Assembly: GCA_965223115.1 (NCBI GenBank)
Contig: OZ244982.1
Coordinates: 2,418,001-2,482,000 of the forward strand
Direction: 5' to 3'
DNA length: 64,000 nt
Source: CBDCUI01 sp965223115
GTDB taxonomy: Bacteria > Pseudomonadota > Gammaproteobacteria > UBA4575
A model generated the notes under the pieces. The model did not search any database and was not told where the DNA came from. It saw only the letters and a list, made by a program, of their open reading frames with translations. Below are positions 36,165 through 45,012 of the stretch, in pieces. Positions within the stretch are counted from its first letter, which is position 1. Each line of letters opens with the position of its first letter. The translations under genes and the position numbers were made by a program.

Positions 36165-36725
36165 ATGAATATCAATTCAAATGCCGAAGTATGGTTTACG
36201 CGGATTGAGCAATATGAGTTACCAATCTGCGTTTTTTTCAATCGTGCCAATAATCTTAAATGGATCAATGTATTTTTTAAATTGATTAGTCGTTTAGGTG
36301 ATGGTGTGTTTTGGTATTGCTCAATCGCGGCAACGGTAATTTATCATGGTAACAGCGCAATAGATCCGGCTATCCAGATGTTGTCAACTGGTGCTGCAGG
36401 GGTGTTTATATATTAAGTTGTTAAAAAAGAGCGCTTAGTTAGAGAACGCCCCTTTATAACGCAGCCAGTTATTCATTGTAATACATGCCCGTTAGACCGT
36501 TATAGTTTTCCTTCAGGGCATACACTACATGCAGTAAGTTTTAGTACTATGCTTGTGTTTTATTCTCCTGTCTTAGTATGGCTAGTAGTACCGTTTGCTA
36601 TATTAGTTGCCTTATCTAGATTTATATTAGGGCTACACTATATTAGTGATGTTGTAATCGGTGGGCTTATAGGGGTTAGTTTAGCAACATTGAGCTTGCA
36701 GTTTTTTGCGGTCAGCATGTTTTGA
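36165..36725 (+). pseudogene. PAP2-family phosphatase interrupted by an in-frame stop
   Basis: The frame from ATG 36165 reads 83 codons to TAA at 36414-36416 and then continues in the same frame to TGA 36723-36725. The second part carries all three PAP2 motifs: KKERLVRERP, SFPSGH, and SRFILGLHYISD. The first part supplies the N-terminal membrane helices. One base change at codon 84 (for example from AAA, CAA or GAA) would restore a 186-residue lipid phosphatase. Such enzymes turn phosphatidate into diacylglycerol, the substrate of the neighbouring DgkA and of glycolipid synthesis. It is a recent pseudogene, a sequence error or a read-through case. Confidence 0.85.
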
Positions 36726-36732
36726 TTTGGCT

Positions 36733-37107
36733 CTAATTAATAAACCTTGCGTAACTAATTAGTCCCCACACAAGAGTTAACCCAGTCAAGCTCACAAATA
36801 CCGCAGCAGACCCAATATCTTTGGCAAGCTTAGATAGTTCATGTTTTTCGCCACTGATGCGGTCTATTGCGGCTTCTACACCTGTATTCAGCAGTTCCGT
36901 AATCAAAACGATAAAAATACTAATAATTAGAATGCAAACTTGAGTAATATTTTCTCCCAGCCAAAATGCTGCAGGTAACAAGACAATGGCCAATATGACC
37001 TCCTGTCTAAATGCCTCTTCGTTTTTCCATGCAGCTGATAGGCCTGCCATGGAATAAAAGAATGCATTGTAGATTCGTTTAATGCCTTTATGCTGTGCAT
37101 TTGCCAT
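36733..37107 (-). CDS. dgkA: Diacylglycerol kinase (DgkA)
   Basis: The 124-residue membrane protein has three hydrophobic segments and the family block ITELLNTGVEAAIDRISGE, with the NEEAFRQE surface helix near the N-terminus. DgkA phosphorylates diacylglycerol to phosphatidate at the inner membrane. It faces the PAP2 gene tail to tail with 7 bases between the stops. These two opposite activities lie beside the PlcP-like pair, which makes a lipid-turnover group. Confidence 0.95.
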   Translation of the reverse strand: MANAQHKGIKRIYNAFFYSMAGLSAAWKNEEAFRQEVILAIVLLPAAFWLGENITQVCILIISIFIVLITELLNTGVEAAIDRISGEKHELSKLAKDIGSAAVFVSLTGLTLVWGLISYARFIN

Positions 37108-37204
37108 TTTCAGTGTTTAGCTGTTAAGTTAAGTTTCAATAAAATAACAACAAACTCAAAATTTATCACGTTAATTTATGATTAATTACAAGACATTGAT
37201 AATC

Positions 37205-37678
37205 ATGAAACTGGCGAACATTTGTTTATTATTCGGGCTATTGTTTTCTCAACAAAGCTATGCTGATGAAAAGCGGATTATCTATGATTATGAATATGGA
37301 ATTTTTTCGCGAGGTTTTGAAAGCTATGAAGAAGGTGATCGCAATGTTTCTAGTAATGGTGAGTTAGAAAAAACTACTATTATTCATGCTCAACTAGGCA
37401 CGAAATTTGGTGTGCGTTATTGGTTATCACGAGCTGGATTTGCTGAAGAGCCAACATTGCATCTAATATACTTGGTTCCTACCATGATTAATCCAAGTAC
37501 TGGAGAATATATTGATAAGATTGAAATATTACAAGAAGAGTCACAGCTTGATTATCGACATACTATGGCATTTGAATTTGCACAGCAGTATGAATTAGTT
37601 CCAGGTGAATATCGATTTTATGTATTCTATGAAAACCAAAAATTATTAGAACAAGTGTTTCATGTAAAAGTGCAATGA
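37205..37678 (+). CDS. Exported DUF3859-like protein
   Basis: From ATG 37205 the protein starts MKLANICLLFGLLFSQQSYA, a signal peptide with cleavage after SYA. The mature part contains IIYDYEYGIFSRGFESYEEG, LGTKFGVRYWLS and a C-terminal PGEYRFYVFYENQKLLEQVF. It resembles the DUF3859 family of small beta-sandwich proteins; the function is unknown. An in-frame ATG at 37178 would add 9 residues. It ends at a symmetrical terminator shared with the porin gene and may belong to the phosphate island only by position. Confidence 0.65.
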   Translation: MKLANICLLFGLLFSQQSYADEKRIIYDYEYGIFSRGFESYEEGDRNVSSNGELEKTTIIHAQLGTKFGVRYWLSRAGFAEEPTLHLIYLVPTMINPSTGEYIDKIEILQEESQLDYRHTMAFEFAQQYELVPGEYRFYVFYENQKLLEQVFHVKVQ

Positions 37679-37692
37679 AAATTACTAGCAAT

Positions 37693-37722
37693 AAAAAAGC
37701 CGCTTTTAAAAGCGGCTTTTTT
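37693..37722. terminator. Symmetrical bidirectional terminator
   Basis: A perfect 30-base palindrome: AAAAAAGCCGCTTTT followed at once by its reverse complement. It gives a GC-rich stem and a six-base T run on both strands. It serves the DUF3859-like gene (plus) and the porin gene (minus). Confidence 0.93.
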
Positions 37723-37744
37723 AGTTATTCAGATTTAAAAATTC

Positions 37745-39037
37745 TTAAAACACGTATTGACCACGGAATGTAATTGCATCACCATCATCTTCATTTACAG
37801 ACTCTAAGGTTGGATTTCCTAGTCCACCACCGCTACCACCAAATTGGTAGTTATCAGTATCAGTCATTAGGTAATTAAGTGAAAAGCGTACATTAGAGTT
37901 AGGGTACCAATTGACTCCTAAGGTAGTGATGTCATATTCGGCGTCACCATTTGGATTGTTATCAATATCTACTTCACCATCTTCATATTTTGCAACTAAT
38001 TCCCACGCACCTAATGATCCATTAGGTTTTATTTTGTCGAACTTATTAGTACTGGACTTATAACCACGAGATTCACCAGTGAGAGTGTATGTAGCAGTTA
38101 CATAAAAACCGTCTACATCAACGTCAGCACCGGCTAGAGAGCTTGATTCACCGTCAAAGTCAGCGGTTAAGTATTCACTCTGCAGTGATAGTGGGCCATT
38201 AACATAGGCGCCTTCCAGTCCAAACTGCGTTGCATCTTCCACCACAACATCATTTCCAGCTGTAGGTCGGTCACCTATTGTATGTACGCCAAGTCTGCTA
38301 CGAAAATCCATTGAACTGCCCGCGTTGCCAAAATCACGTACAGCATATGCAGCACCTAAATGCGCAAAGTGCGTTTTGGTTTCTTGATTGCCGAATAAGA
38401 AACGGTTGGCAATTCTAGCTGCAACACTAAATGAATCACTGGAATCGTCGTCCTCTTCGCCTTCATCTATAAAGTGTATTTGGCCAGAAAAATTATGCCA
38501 TTGTCCTTGTGCGGCAACCTGAAAATCAGGTTTACCGCTTAAGAAATTACCTGCTTCATAAATAGCAGATCGCTCGATTGTAGATATGTATTTATCACTT
38601 ATTAATTCTTCAAGTCCGAAAGGCGCTTTTAAACGTCCTACAATTAAATCGACATTGTTAAATCCAGCATATTTAATCCACGCTTCATCTACGCTAGCTT
38701 CTTCAGCATCATCATCAATATCGACAGTAAGCAAATAAGCCCAGTCTGCACCTCTTGAGCCTTTTGCAGTGAGCCTGGTTCTACGCCATTCCGACTCGTT
38801 TGCGGAATCGCCATTATTGCCCGCATTATATAGACCATCATAATTATCAAAGTCGTATTGAATAACACCACCAAATTGGAAGGTATTACCATTGTCTGAA
38901 TGGATTTTTATGCCGCCACCAGTAGTGCTGATAGCGATTTCCTCTTTAGAGGTAACTGCACCAGCTAGTACAACTGAAGTGGAACTAGTATAAGTGGCAA
39001 TGCATACTAAGCATGCCAGTAGTAATTTAGATCTCAC
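37745..39037 (-). CDS. OprP/OprO-type phosphate-selective porin
   Basis: The 430-residue protein has a signal peptide (LLLACLVCIATYTSSTSVVL region) and a mature beta-barrel pattern ending in the outer-membrane signature GQYVF with terminal phenylalanine. The blocks QFGGVIQYDFDNYDG, SEWRRTRLTAKGS and LIVGRLKAPFGLEELISDKY match the OprO/OprP family of anion and phosphate porins. It diverges from phoB, and a strong Pho box lies about 97 bases upstream, so it is probably the outer-membrane entry for phosphate during starvation. Phosphate versus polyphosphate preference cannot be told. Confidence 0.9.
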   Translation of the reverse strand: MRSKLLLACLVCIATYTSSTSVVLAGAVTSKEEIAISTTGGGIKIHSDNGNTFQFGGVIQYDFDNYDGLYNAGNNGDSANESEWRRTRLTAKGSRGADWAYLLTVDIDDDAEEASVDEAWIKYAGFNNVDLIVGRLKAPFGLEELISDKYISTIERSAIYEAGNFLSGKPDFQVAAQGQWHNFSGQIHFIDEGEEDDDSSDSFSVAARIANRFLFGNQETKTHFAHLGAAYAVRDFGNAGSSMDFRSRLGVHTIGDRPTAGNDVVVEDATQFGLEGAYVNGPLSLQSEYLTADFDGESSSLAGADVDVDGFYVTATYTLTGESRGYKSSTNKFDKIKPNGSLGAWELVAKYEDGEVDIDNNPNGDAEYDITTLGVNWYPNSNVRFSLNYLMTDTDNYQFGGSGGGLGNPTLESVNEDDGDAITFRGQYVF

Positions 39038-39133
39038 GGAGAGTCTCCTGTTTTGATAAATTAAGTGGGTTATTGAAAAAACTTTAATCTTAAAGAAGCT
39101 AAAAAGCCTTTATGAATATTACGTGGAAATTAT

Positions 39134-39162
39134 ATGAAGATTTTATTACATTTTTGTTACAT
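39134..39162 (-). promoter_or_regulatory. Pho box upstream of the porin gene
   Basis: On the minus strand the three 7-base units are ATGTAAC, ATGTAAT and TCTTCAT, each separated by exactly 4 bases (AAAA, AAAA). A TAATAT -10-like box follows about 12 bases later. This is the clearest PhoB-type site in the window. Confidence 0.75.
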
Positions 39163-39308
39163 AAATGTGTTTAAAATGTGTTTGGCTATATGGGCGTGAA
39201 ATCGTAAAGTATTTAAATTTAAGCATCTCAAGCTTAGGCGTGGTAAATATATCAACTAATACCATAAAATTGAGTATAGGTAGCTAATTTAAAGGCTTCT
39301 TAATTGTC

Positions 39309-39347
39309 TTGTAATATATATATAAAATAATGCTACATATTTGTTAT
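39309..39347 (+). promoter_or_regulatory. Possible Pho box upstream of phoB
   Basis: TTGTAAT (39309-39315) and TTGTTAT (39341-39347) lie 32 bases apart, about three repeat periods, with GCTACAT in between. The spacing is less regular than at the other sites, so autoregulation of phoBR by this site is only suggested. The other bases of the 39038-39412 spacer hold no reading frame. Confidence 0.4.
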
Positions 39348-39412
39348 ACAGGCTTACAACTATGCAAAAACAATTTGCACCTGGAGAATCAAGGCATATA
39401 CAGGCTCAAGTA

Positions 39413-40102
39413 ATGAGCACAAAAAGAATCTTACTAATTGAGGATGAGCATTCTATCCGCGAGATGGTGTCTTTTGCTTTAGGGCAAGATGGATATGTCA
39501 TAGATGAAGCTGAGGATGGCAGTTCCGCGGAAATAAAAATTGCGGATAATTTACCAGATTTGATTCTATTGGACTGGATGCTGCCAGATACGAGTGGTTT
39601 GGAGTTGATTCGAAGATGGAAGCGCAAAGAATCTATGCGAGAAATTCCAATTATCATGCTTACTGCACGTGTGGAAGAACGAGACAAGATTGATGGCTTA
39701 GATTCTGGTGCAGATGACTATATTACTAAACCGTTCTCAGTAAAAGAATTGTCTGCACGTATACGAGCTGTGCTGCGTAGAGGCGCAGGTTCAATAGAAA
39801 ATCAAGTAAGTGTTGGGCCTATTTTGCTAGATCTAAACGCACATCGGGCTTACATTAATGGCCGTTCAATTAATATGGGGCCAACCGAATTTCGCCTGCT
39901 AGAATTTTTCATGACGCATCCTGACAGAGTTTACACACGTACTCAGTTGTTAGATTTTGTATGGGGTCGTAATATGTATGTTGAAGAGCGTACTGTAGAT
40001 GTACATATCGTGCGATTAAGAAAATTACTAAAGCCTCTAGAATGTGATCAAATGATACAAACTGTTCGTGGTTACGGATATAGGTTCTCAGCTAAAACAT
40101 AA
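39413..40102 (+). CDS. phoB: Phosphate response regulator PhoB
   Basis: The receiver domain begins MSTKRILLIEDEHSIREMVS, with the phosphorylated aspartate at position 54 in LILLDWMLP and the switch lysine in DDYITKPFS. The C-terminal winged-helix domain has NMGPTEFRLLEFFMTHPDR and VDVHIVRLRKLL. From ATG 39413 the length is 229 residues, the same as E. coli PhoB. Upstream in-frame starts (39341, 39362) would add an N-terminal tail unlike the family. phoR follows with a one-base overlap. Confidence 0.96.
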   Translation: MSTKRILLIEDEHSIREMVSFALGQDGYVIDEAEDGSSAEIKIADNLPDLILLDWMLPDTSGLELIRRWKRKESMREIPIIMLTARVEERDKIDGLDSGADDYITKPFSVKELSARIRAVLRRGAGSIENQVSVGPILLDLNAHRAYINGRSINMGPTEFRLLEFFMTHPDRVYTRTQLLDFVWGRNMYVEERTVDVHIVRLRKLLKPLECDQMIQTVRGYGYRFSAKT

Positions 40103-41427
40103 TGTCACTTACTGCATGGCTGTCTGAATTTAACCGAATCTTAATTGTATTTATCCCATGCACTTTGATTGGTATCGTAACTGGCCATTTACCACTTTTT
40201 TTTATTTTTGGTTTAATGGTTTATGGTTTATGGACAGCTAGGCAGCTTGTTACACTAAAAAAATGGCTAGATGATGGTGCTGTAATTAATGAAGCGCCTG
40301 AGTATCTCGGCATTGCTGATCAACATGTCTCTGCTATTGTTGATTTGCAAAAAAATAATCAAACCACTCAGGCTAAATTTCTAGACCTTATTGATCAGTT
40401 TAGCCAAATGATTACTGCTTTACCTGATGCTATAGTGATCATGTCAGCTTCTGGTGAAATACTTTCTTCGAATCAAGCAGCTCATGATTTACTACAAATT
40501 GATTTCATGAAAGATATCAATACTCGAATTACACAATTGATTCGCAATCCATCATTTACAGATTATTTTCTTGCAAAAAAATTTGATCAACCATTAGAAA
40601 TACGTGGAGCTGCCGCAAATGAGCCAGAGTTAAGTTTGCGGTTAATTCCTTTTGGTAAAAATCGATTAGTACTAATTGCCCAGGATATGACCCAAACTGC
40701 ACGTATATATGAAATGCGACGCAGCTTTATTTCAAATGCTTCGCATGAGTTACGAACACCACTAACCGTTATTTTAGGTTATCTGGAAACACTTTCTATT
40801 CACCAAGAATTACCTGATGATTGTAAAAGCGCAGTACGATCTGCTGAAATACAAGCTCAGCGCATGAAACAATTGGTTGAAGATTTACTCACATTATCTC
40901 GCATCGAATCAACAACAATAATTGCAAACGAGATAGAAGTCATTCCCATTGCTTCTATTGTTTCTGAAATCGTCAAAGAAGCTGAGCTTTCAGTTTGGTT
41001 TGCAGATCATCGGATACAAACATTTGTTGAAACGGACGCTATGTTAAAGGGAGATTTGCAAGAAATTTATAGCGTAATATCAAACCTTATTAACAATGCT
41101 ATTAAACACACAAAGGCGGGGACACATATTAAAATTATATGGAGGCTTACTGATCAAGAGACCGCTGAATTGATAGTTGAAGACAATGGTGATGGCATAG
41201 AATCTGAACATATAGATCGGCTTACTGAAAGGTTTTATCGTGTGGATGCTGGACGCTCTCGTGAAAAGGGTGGCACAGGTTTAGGCCTATCCATCGTAAA
41301 ACATATACTTGAAAGGCATGAAGGAAATTTGATAATTGCCAGTGAGGTCGGATTTGGGACAGTATTTACTTGTAGCTTTCCTACAAAGCGTTTGGTTTTT
41401 AATGAAAAAAGTATTAAATATCAGTAA
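40102..41427 (+). CDS. phoR: Phosphate sensor histidine kinase PhoR
   Basis: The 441-residue protein has two N-terminal membrane segments (FIPCTLIGIVTGHLPLFFIF region) and a PAS-like domain (QMITALPDAIVIMSASGE). The HisKA domain carries the phosphorylated histidine in SNASHELRTPLTVILGY near residue 214. The ATPase domain has NLINNAIKHT, DNGDGIE and GGTGLGLSIVKHIL. It senses the state of the Pst transporter through PhoU and phosphorylates PhoB. Its ATG overlaps the phoB stop (TAATG), so the pair is translationally coupled. Confidence 0.95.
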   Translation: MSLTAWLSEFNRILIVFIPCTLIGIVTGHLPLFFIFGLMVYGLWTARQLVTLKKWLDDGAVINEAPEYLGIADQHVSAIVDLQKNNQTTQAKFLDLIDQFSQMITALPDAIVIMSASGEILSSNQAAHDLLQIDFMKDINTRITQLIRNPSFTDYFLAKKFDQPLEIRGAAANEPELSLRLIPFGKNRLVLIAQDMTQTARIYEMRRSFISNASHELRTPLTVILGYLETLSIHQELPDDCKSAVRSAEIQAQRMKQLVEDLLTLSRIESTTIIANEIEVIPIASIVSEIVKEAELSVWFADHRIQTFVETDAMLKGDLQEIYSVISNLINNAIKHTKAGTHIKIIWRLTDQETAELIVEDNGDGIESEHIDRLTERFYRVDAGRSREKGGTGLGLSIVKHILERHEGNLIIASEVGFGTVFTCSFPTKRLVFNEKSIKYQ

Positions 41428-41444
41428 GTTATATGTTCACAAAA

Positions 41445-41473
41445 CTGTAATATTTAGCCCATATGCTTGTAGC
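41445..41473 (+). promoter_or_regulatory. Pho box upstream of pstS
   Basis: CTGTAAT, AGCCCAT and TTGTAGC lie in an exact 11-base period; the first unit matches CTGTCAT in 6 of 7 positions. An AATAAT -10-like box follows about 12 bases later, and pstS starts 60 bases downstream. It sits just after the phoR stop, so pstS has its own phosphate-regulated promoter. Confidence 0.68.
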
Positions 41474-41533
41474 ATACAAATCCTAATAATTTACTCATTG
41501 AAATAATCAGTTTCTAATCACGAGGAGTGATTC

Positions 41534-42547
41534 ATGCAAAAATTTGTTCTGCAATTTAACGTTCTTCTTGCTACAGCATTGCTTAGCTTTTCTACTATGA
41601 CCATTGCTGAAGTAAAGGTAGACGCAGATCTTGGCGAATACGTTGCAACAAGTGGCGTATCAGGAAATCTTTCGAGTGTGGGTTCTGACACCCTTGCAAA
41701 TTTAATGACCCTTTGGGCGGAAGAGTACAAACGTTTTTATCCAAACGTTAATATTCAAATTCAAGCAGCAGGTTCATCAACTGCGCCACCAGCTTTGACT
41801 GAAGGTACTTCAAACTTAGGTCCGATGAGTCGCAAAATGAAAGATAATGAGCTTGCAGCATTTGAAAAAAAGTTTGGTTATAAGCCTACTGCAATCCCAG
41901 TGGCAATTGATGCATTAGCCGTATATGTACATAAAGATAACCCTATTAACGGATTATCTATTGCGCAAGTAGATGCCATATTTTCTAGTACACGTAAATG
42001 TGGTGGTGATTCAGATATGGTTACTTGGGGTGATCTTGGTTTAACAGGCGATTGGGCAAAACGTGATATCCAATTATTTGGAAGAAATTCAGTATCTGGT
42101 ACATATGGTTACTTTAAGAAAAAAGCCCTATGTAAAGGTGATTTCAAATCAACTGTAAATGAGCAGCCAGGTTCTGCGTCTGTGGTGCAGTCTGTGTCTT
42201 CATCATTAAATGGTATCGGTTATTCTGGCATTGGTTATAAAACCTCAGGTGTTAAAGCAGTGTCATTATCAAAAACAGGCGAGCAAGATAAAGTAGCAGC
42301 TACGCCTGATAATGCGATCTCTGGTAAGTACCCTTTAGCACGATTTTTGTACGTTTATGTAAACAAAGCACCTGGCAAGCCTTTATCGCCACTTGAGAGT
42401 GAATTCATTAAAATGGTGTTGTCTACACAAGGGCAAAAAGTAGTAGTTAAAGATGGTTATATTCCGTTACCTTCAAAGGTAGCGGATAAGGCTTTAGCTT
42501 CAATTGAGCTTGAAAAAAGCGCAATGAAAGTTAGTTCTTCTAAATAA
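41534..42547 (+). CDS. pstS: Periplasmic phosphate-binding protein PstS
   Basis: The 337-residue protein has a signal peptide ending near MTIAEVK. The mature domain contains SGNLSSVGSDTLANLM, IQAAGSSTAPPALTEG and FGRNSVSGTYGYFKKKALC, the loops that hold phosphate in PstS. It captures phosphate and delivers it to PstCAB. GAGGAG lies 6 bases before the ATG. A strong terminator follows, which would leave pstS mRNA more abundant than the downstream transporter genes, as is usual for binding proteins. Confidence 0.96.
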   Translation: MQKFVLQFNVLLATALLSFSTMTIAEVKVDADLGEYVATSGVSGNLSSVGSDTLANLMTLWAEEYKRFYPNVNIQIQAAGSSTAPPALTEGTSNLGPMSRKMKDNELAAFEKKFGYKPTAIPVAIDALAVYVHKDNPINGLSIAQVDAIFSSTRKCGGDSDMVTWGDLGLTGDWAKRDIQLFGRNSVSGTYGYFKKKALCKGDFKSTVNEQPGSASVVQSVSSSLNGIGYSGIGYKTSGVKAVSLSKTGEQDKVAATPDNAISGKYPLARFLYVYVNKAPGKPLSPLESEFIKMVLSTQGQKVVVKDGYIPLPSKVADKALASIELEKSAMKVSSSK

Positions 42548-42601
42548 GTAGCGATAATAATAAAACCTTAAACCTGTGGGTTGGGGTATAACACGCTACT
42601 G

Positions 42602-42649
42602 GCTTGCGAGAATAAAGGCCCTTCTTAATAGGGCCTTTTTTTCGCAAGC
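42602..42649 (+). terminator. Nested hairpin between pstS and pstC
   Basis: The inner stem AAAGGCCCT/AGGGCCTTT (loop TCTTAAT) runs into a T tract and forms a standard terminator. A second, outer pair GCTTGCGA (42602-42609) and TCGCAAGC (42642-42649) encloses it. It probably reduces read-through from pstS into pstC. Confidence 0.88.
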
Positions 42650-42699
42650 ACAGGTTAATTGTATTTGTTAACTTACTATAAAATAACTAATAATAAGGC

Positions 42700-44979
42700 A
42701 TGTCAGAAGAATCAGATACTTCCCAAGCGGTGGTTCCGAGGTCACTTAATTTCAACCGAGCACTTTGGCGCAGGCGTTCCATAAAGGATTTGTTAGCTCG
42801 TAATTTAGTTGGTGCTGGTGGCATTGCGGTGATTGGTTCCATTATTCTCATTTTTCTATTTTTATTTGCAGTGGTGTTCCCATTATTTAAAGGGGCAAGC
42901 TTGCACGAAATTTCAGAATATTCTTTAAGTGATATTGGTACTGATGACACGCTTCTTTATTCAATAGAAGAACAAGCTGAAATCGCTATGCGTTTAGATA
43001 CTAAAGGTGTAGTAAATTTCTTTTATGTTGATACAGGTAAACTCATAAAAAGTATTAGCCTTGTAAAAGATACTGATATAAATATAACGAGTTGGGCACA
43101 TATCGACCCAGAAAAAAATATTATTGGTTTGGGCTTAGATACAGGCCAAGTAAAAATTTTAAGGCATGAATATGCTTTGCAATATAAAGATGATAAGCGA
43201 ACTATCGTTCCAAGCATTACTTATCCATACAGTGAGCAAGCGTTTAATTTAGAAATTGGTAAGCAACAGTTAGAAAGTCTTGCAGTGAGTGATAATGAGG
43301 CTGGGATAACGTTTTTTGTACATACTGAGAGCGGTTCCAGGCTTGTTAATTATGAAAAACAGTCTTCGTTTTTAGATGAAGATGAAGTAACTTTAGAGTT
43401 AACTAGTCAAGTACGATTACCGTATGTGGGTACACCAATTAAAGCATTGCTATCTCCAGAACGTGAATGGCTCTACTTGCTAAATAAAGAAGGTGTAATT
43501 TCATTTTATGATATTCGTAAAAAAGATAAGCCAATTCATGTTGAAGATGTCACAGTGCTGGACGAGGGCAACAGCCCTACTTCTTTCGAATTATTAATTG
43601 GCGGTATTTCATTATTACTAGCTGATAATAATGGCAATATTCATCAATTATTTTTAGTGCGCAGTGAAGATGGTGCTCGACATTTAACTAAAATTAGAAG
43701 CTTTAAAAGTACTGATTCTAAAATTGCTAGTATTGTTACTGAGCAATTACGCAAGGGTTTTCTTGTAACCGATGTGGGTGGAAATATATCTATATTCCAT
43801 ACCACGGCATCACGACATTTATTGACAGAAAATATTTCAACTAATCCCCTTATACATCTTGGTATTGCGCCTAGAAGTGACAAAATCATCACAGAAGATG
43901 TAAGTGGGCAAATACATATTTTGGAGCTCGATAGTGAGCACCCAGAAGCCTCATTCAGTTCAATTTGGGGTAAAGTTTGGTATGAAAGTTATCCAGAGCC
44001 AGATTATGTTTGGCAATCATCGTCGGCTTCGAGTGATTTTGAACCAAAGTTTAGTCTTACACCACTCACTTTTGGAACATTCAAAGCTGCATTTTATGCA
44101 ATGCTTTTAGCAATGCCGTTGGCAATATGTGGAGCGATCTTTACGGCGTACTTCATGGCGCCAAAAATGCGAGGTTTAGTAAAACCCTCTATTGAAATTA
44201 TGGAAGCCTTGCCGACAGTGATTCTAGGTTTTTTGGCAGGTCTTTGGTTGGCACCATTTGTAGAGTCTTATTTACCAGGTATATTTACCTGTTTATTTGC
44301 GATCCCAATAGGAATTCTGCTAGCCAGCTTTATATGGTGGAACATACCAGAAGCGATAAAGATTCAAGTGCCAGAGGGTTGGCAAGCCGCACTGTTAATT
44401 CCAGTAATTATAATTTGTGGCTGGGTGGCAATCGCATTAAGTCCATGGATGGAAAATGTATTGTTCGATGGCAATGTACGCTTATGGTTAACCGATACAA
44501 TGGGCATTGGTTACGATCAAAGAAATTCAATTATTATTGGAATAGCAATGGGTTTTGCCGTTATTCCAACAATTTTCTCAATTGCAGAAGATGCTATTTT
44601 CAGTGTACCTAAGCATTTAACTTCTGGTTCATTAGCGCTAGGCGCTACTCCTTGGCAAAGCTTAGTGCGCGTTGTGCTGCCGTCTGCAAGTCCAGGTATT
44701 TTTTCAGCAACTATGATTGGTCTTGGTCGTGCTGTGGGCGAAACCATGATTGTGTTGATGGCTACAGGGAATACACCGGTGATGGATTTTAGTATTTTTG
44801 AAGGTATGCGCACACTTTCCGCTAATGTTGCAGTAGAGCTACCTGAATCAGAAGTAAATAGTACACATTTCAGAATATTATTTTTAGCGGCGCTAGTGTT
44901 ATTTATGTTTACATTTTTCTTTAATACCATTGCTGAATTAGTGCGGCAACGTTTACGAGAAAAATATAGTAATCTTTAA
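42700..44979 (+). CDS. pstC: Phosphate ABC transporter permease PstC (extended form)
   Basis: The C-terminal 300 residues are a normal PstC permease, with EALPTVILGFLAGLWLAPF, ALGATPWQSLVRVVLP and GRAVGETMIVLMATGN. Ahead of it lie one membrane segment (residues 35-58) and a soluble insert of about 370 residues. The insert has repeated beta-strand blocks (ALLSPEREWLYLLNKEGVI, GGNISIFHTT) that look like a degenerate propeller. Total length is 759, against about 320 for E. coli PstC. Extended PstC proteins of this size occur in some marine gammaproteobacteria. The insert is probably periplasmic and might contact PstS or sense substrate (inference). Confidence 0.92.
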   Translation: MSEESDTSQAVVPRSLNFNRALWRRRSIKDLLARNLVGAGGIAVIGSIILIFLFLFAVVFPLFKGASLHEISEYSLSDIGTDDTLLYSIEEQAEIAMRLDTKGVVNFFYVDTGKLIKSISLVKDTDINITSWAHIDPEKNIIGLGLDTGQVKILRHEYALQYKDDKRTIVPSITYPYSEQAFNLEIGKQQLESLAVSDNEAGITFFVHTESGSRLVNYEKQSSFLDEDEVTLELTSQVRLPYVGTPIKALLSPEREWLYLLNKEGVISFYDIRKKDKPIHVEDVTVLDEGNSPTSFELLIGGISLLLADNNGNIHQLFLVRSEDGARHLTKIRSFKSTDSKIASIVTEQLRKGFLVTDVGGNISIFHTTASRHLLTENISTNPLIHLGIAPRSDKIITEDVSGQIHILELDSEHPEASFSSIWGKVWYESYPEPDYVWQSSSASSDFEPKFSLTPLTFGTFKAAFYAMLLAMPLAICGAIFTAYFMAPKMRGLVKPSIEIMEALPTVILGFLAGLWLAPFVESYLPGIFTCLFAIPIGILLASFIWWNIPEAIKIQVPEGWQAALLIPVIIICGWVAIALSPWMENVLFDGNVRLWLTDTMGIGYDQRNSIIIGIAMGFAVIPTIFSIAEDAIFSVPKHLTSGSLALGATPWQSLVRVVLPSASPGIFSATMIGLGRAVGETMIVLMATGNTPVMDFSIFEGMRTLSANVAVELPESEVNSTHFRILFLAALVLFMFTFFFNTIAELVRQRLREKYSNL

Positions 44980-45012
44980 AAAGTACATTAATAAAAAGCT
45001 ATAAAGCCAACT

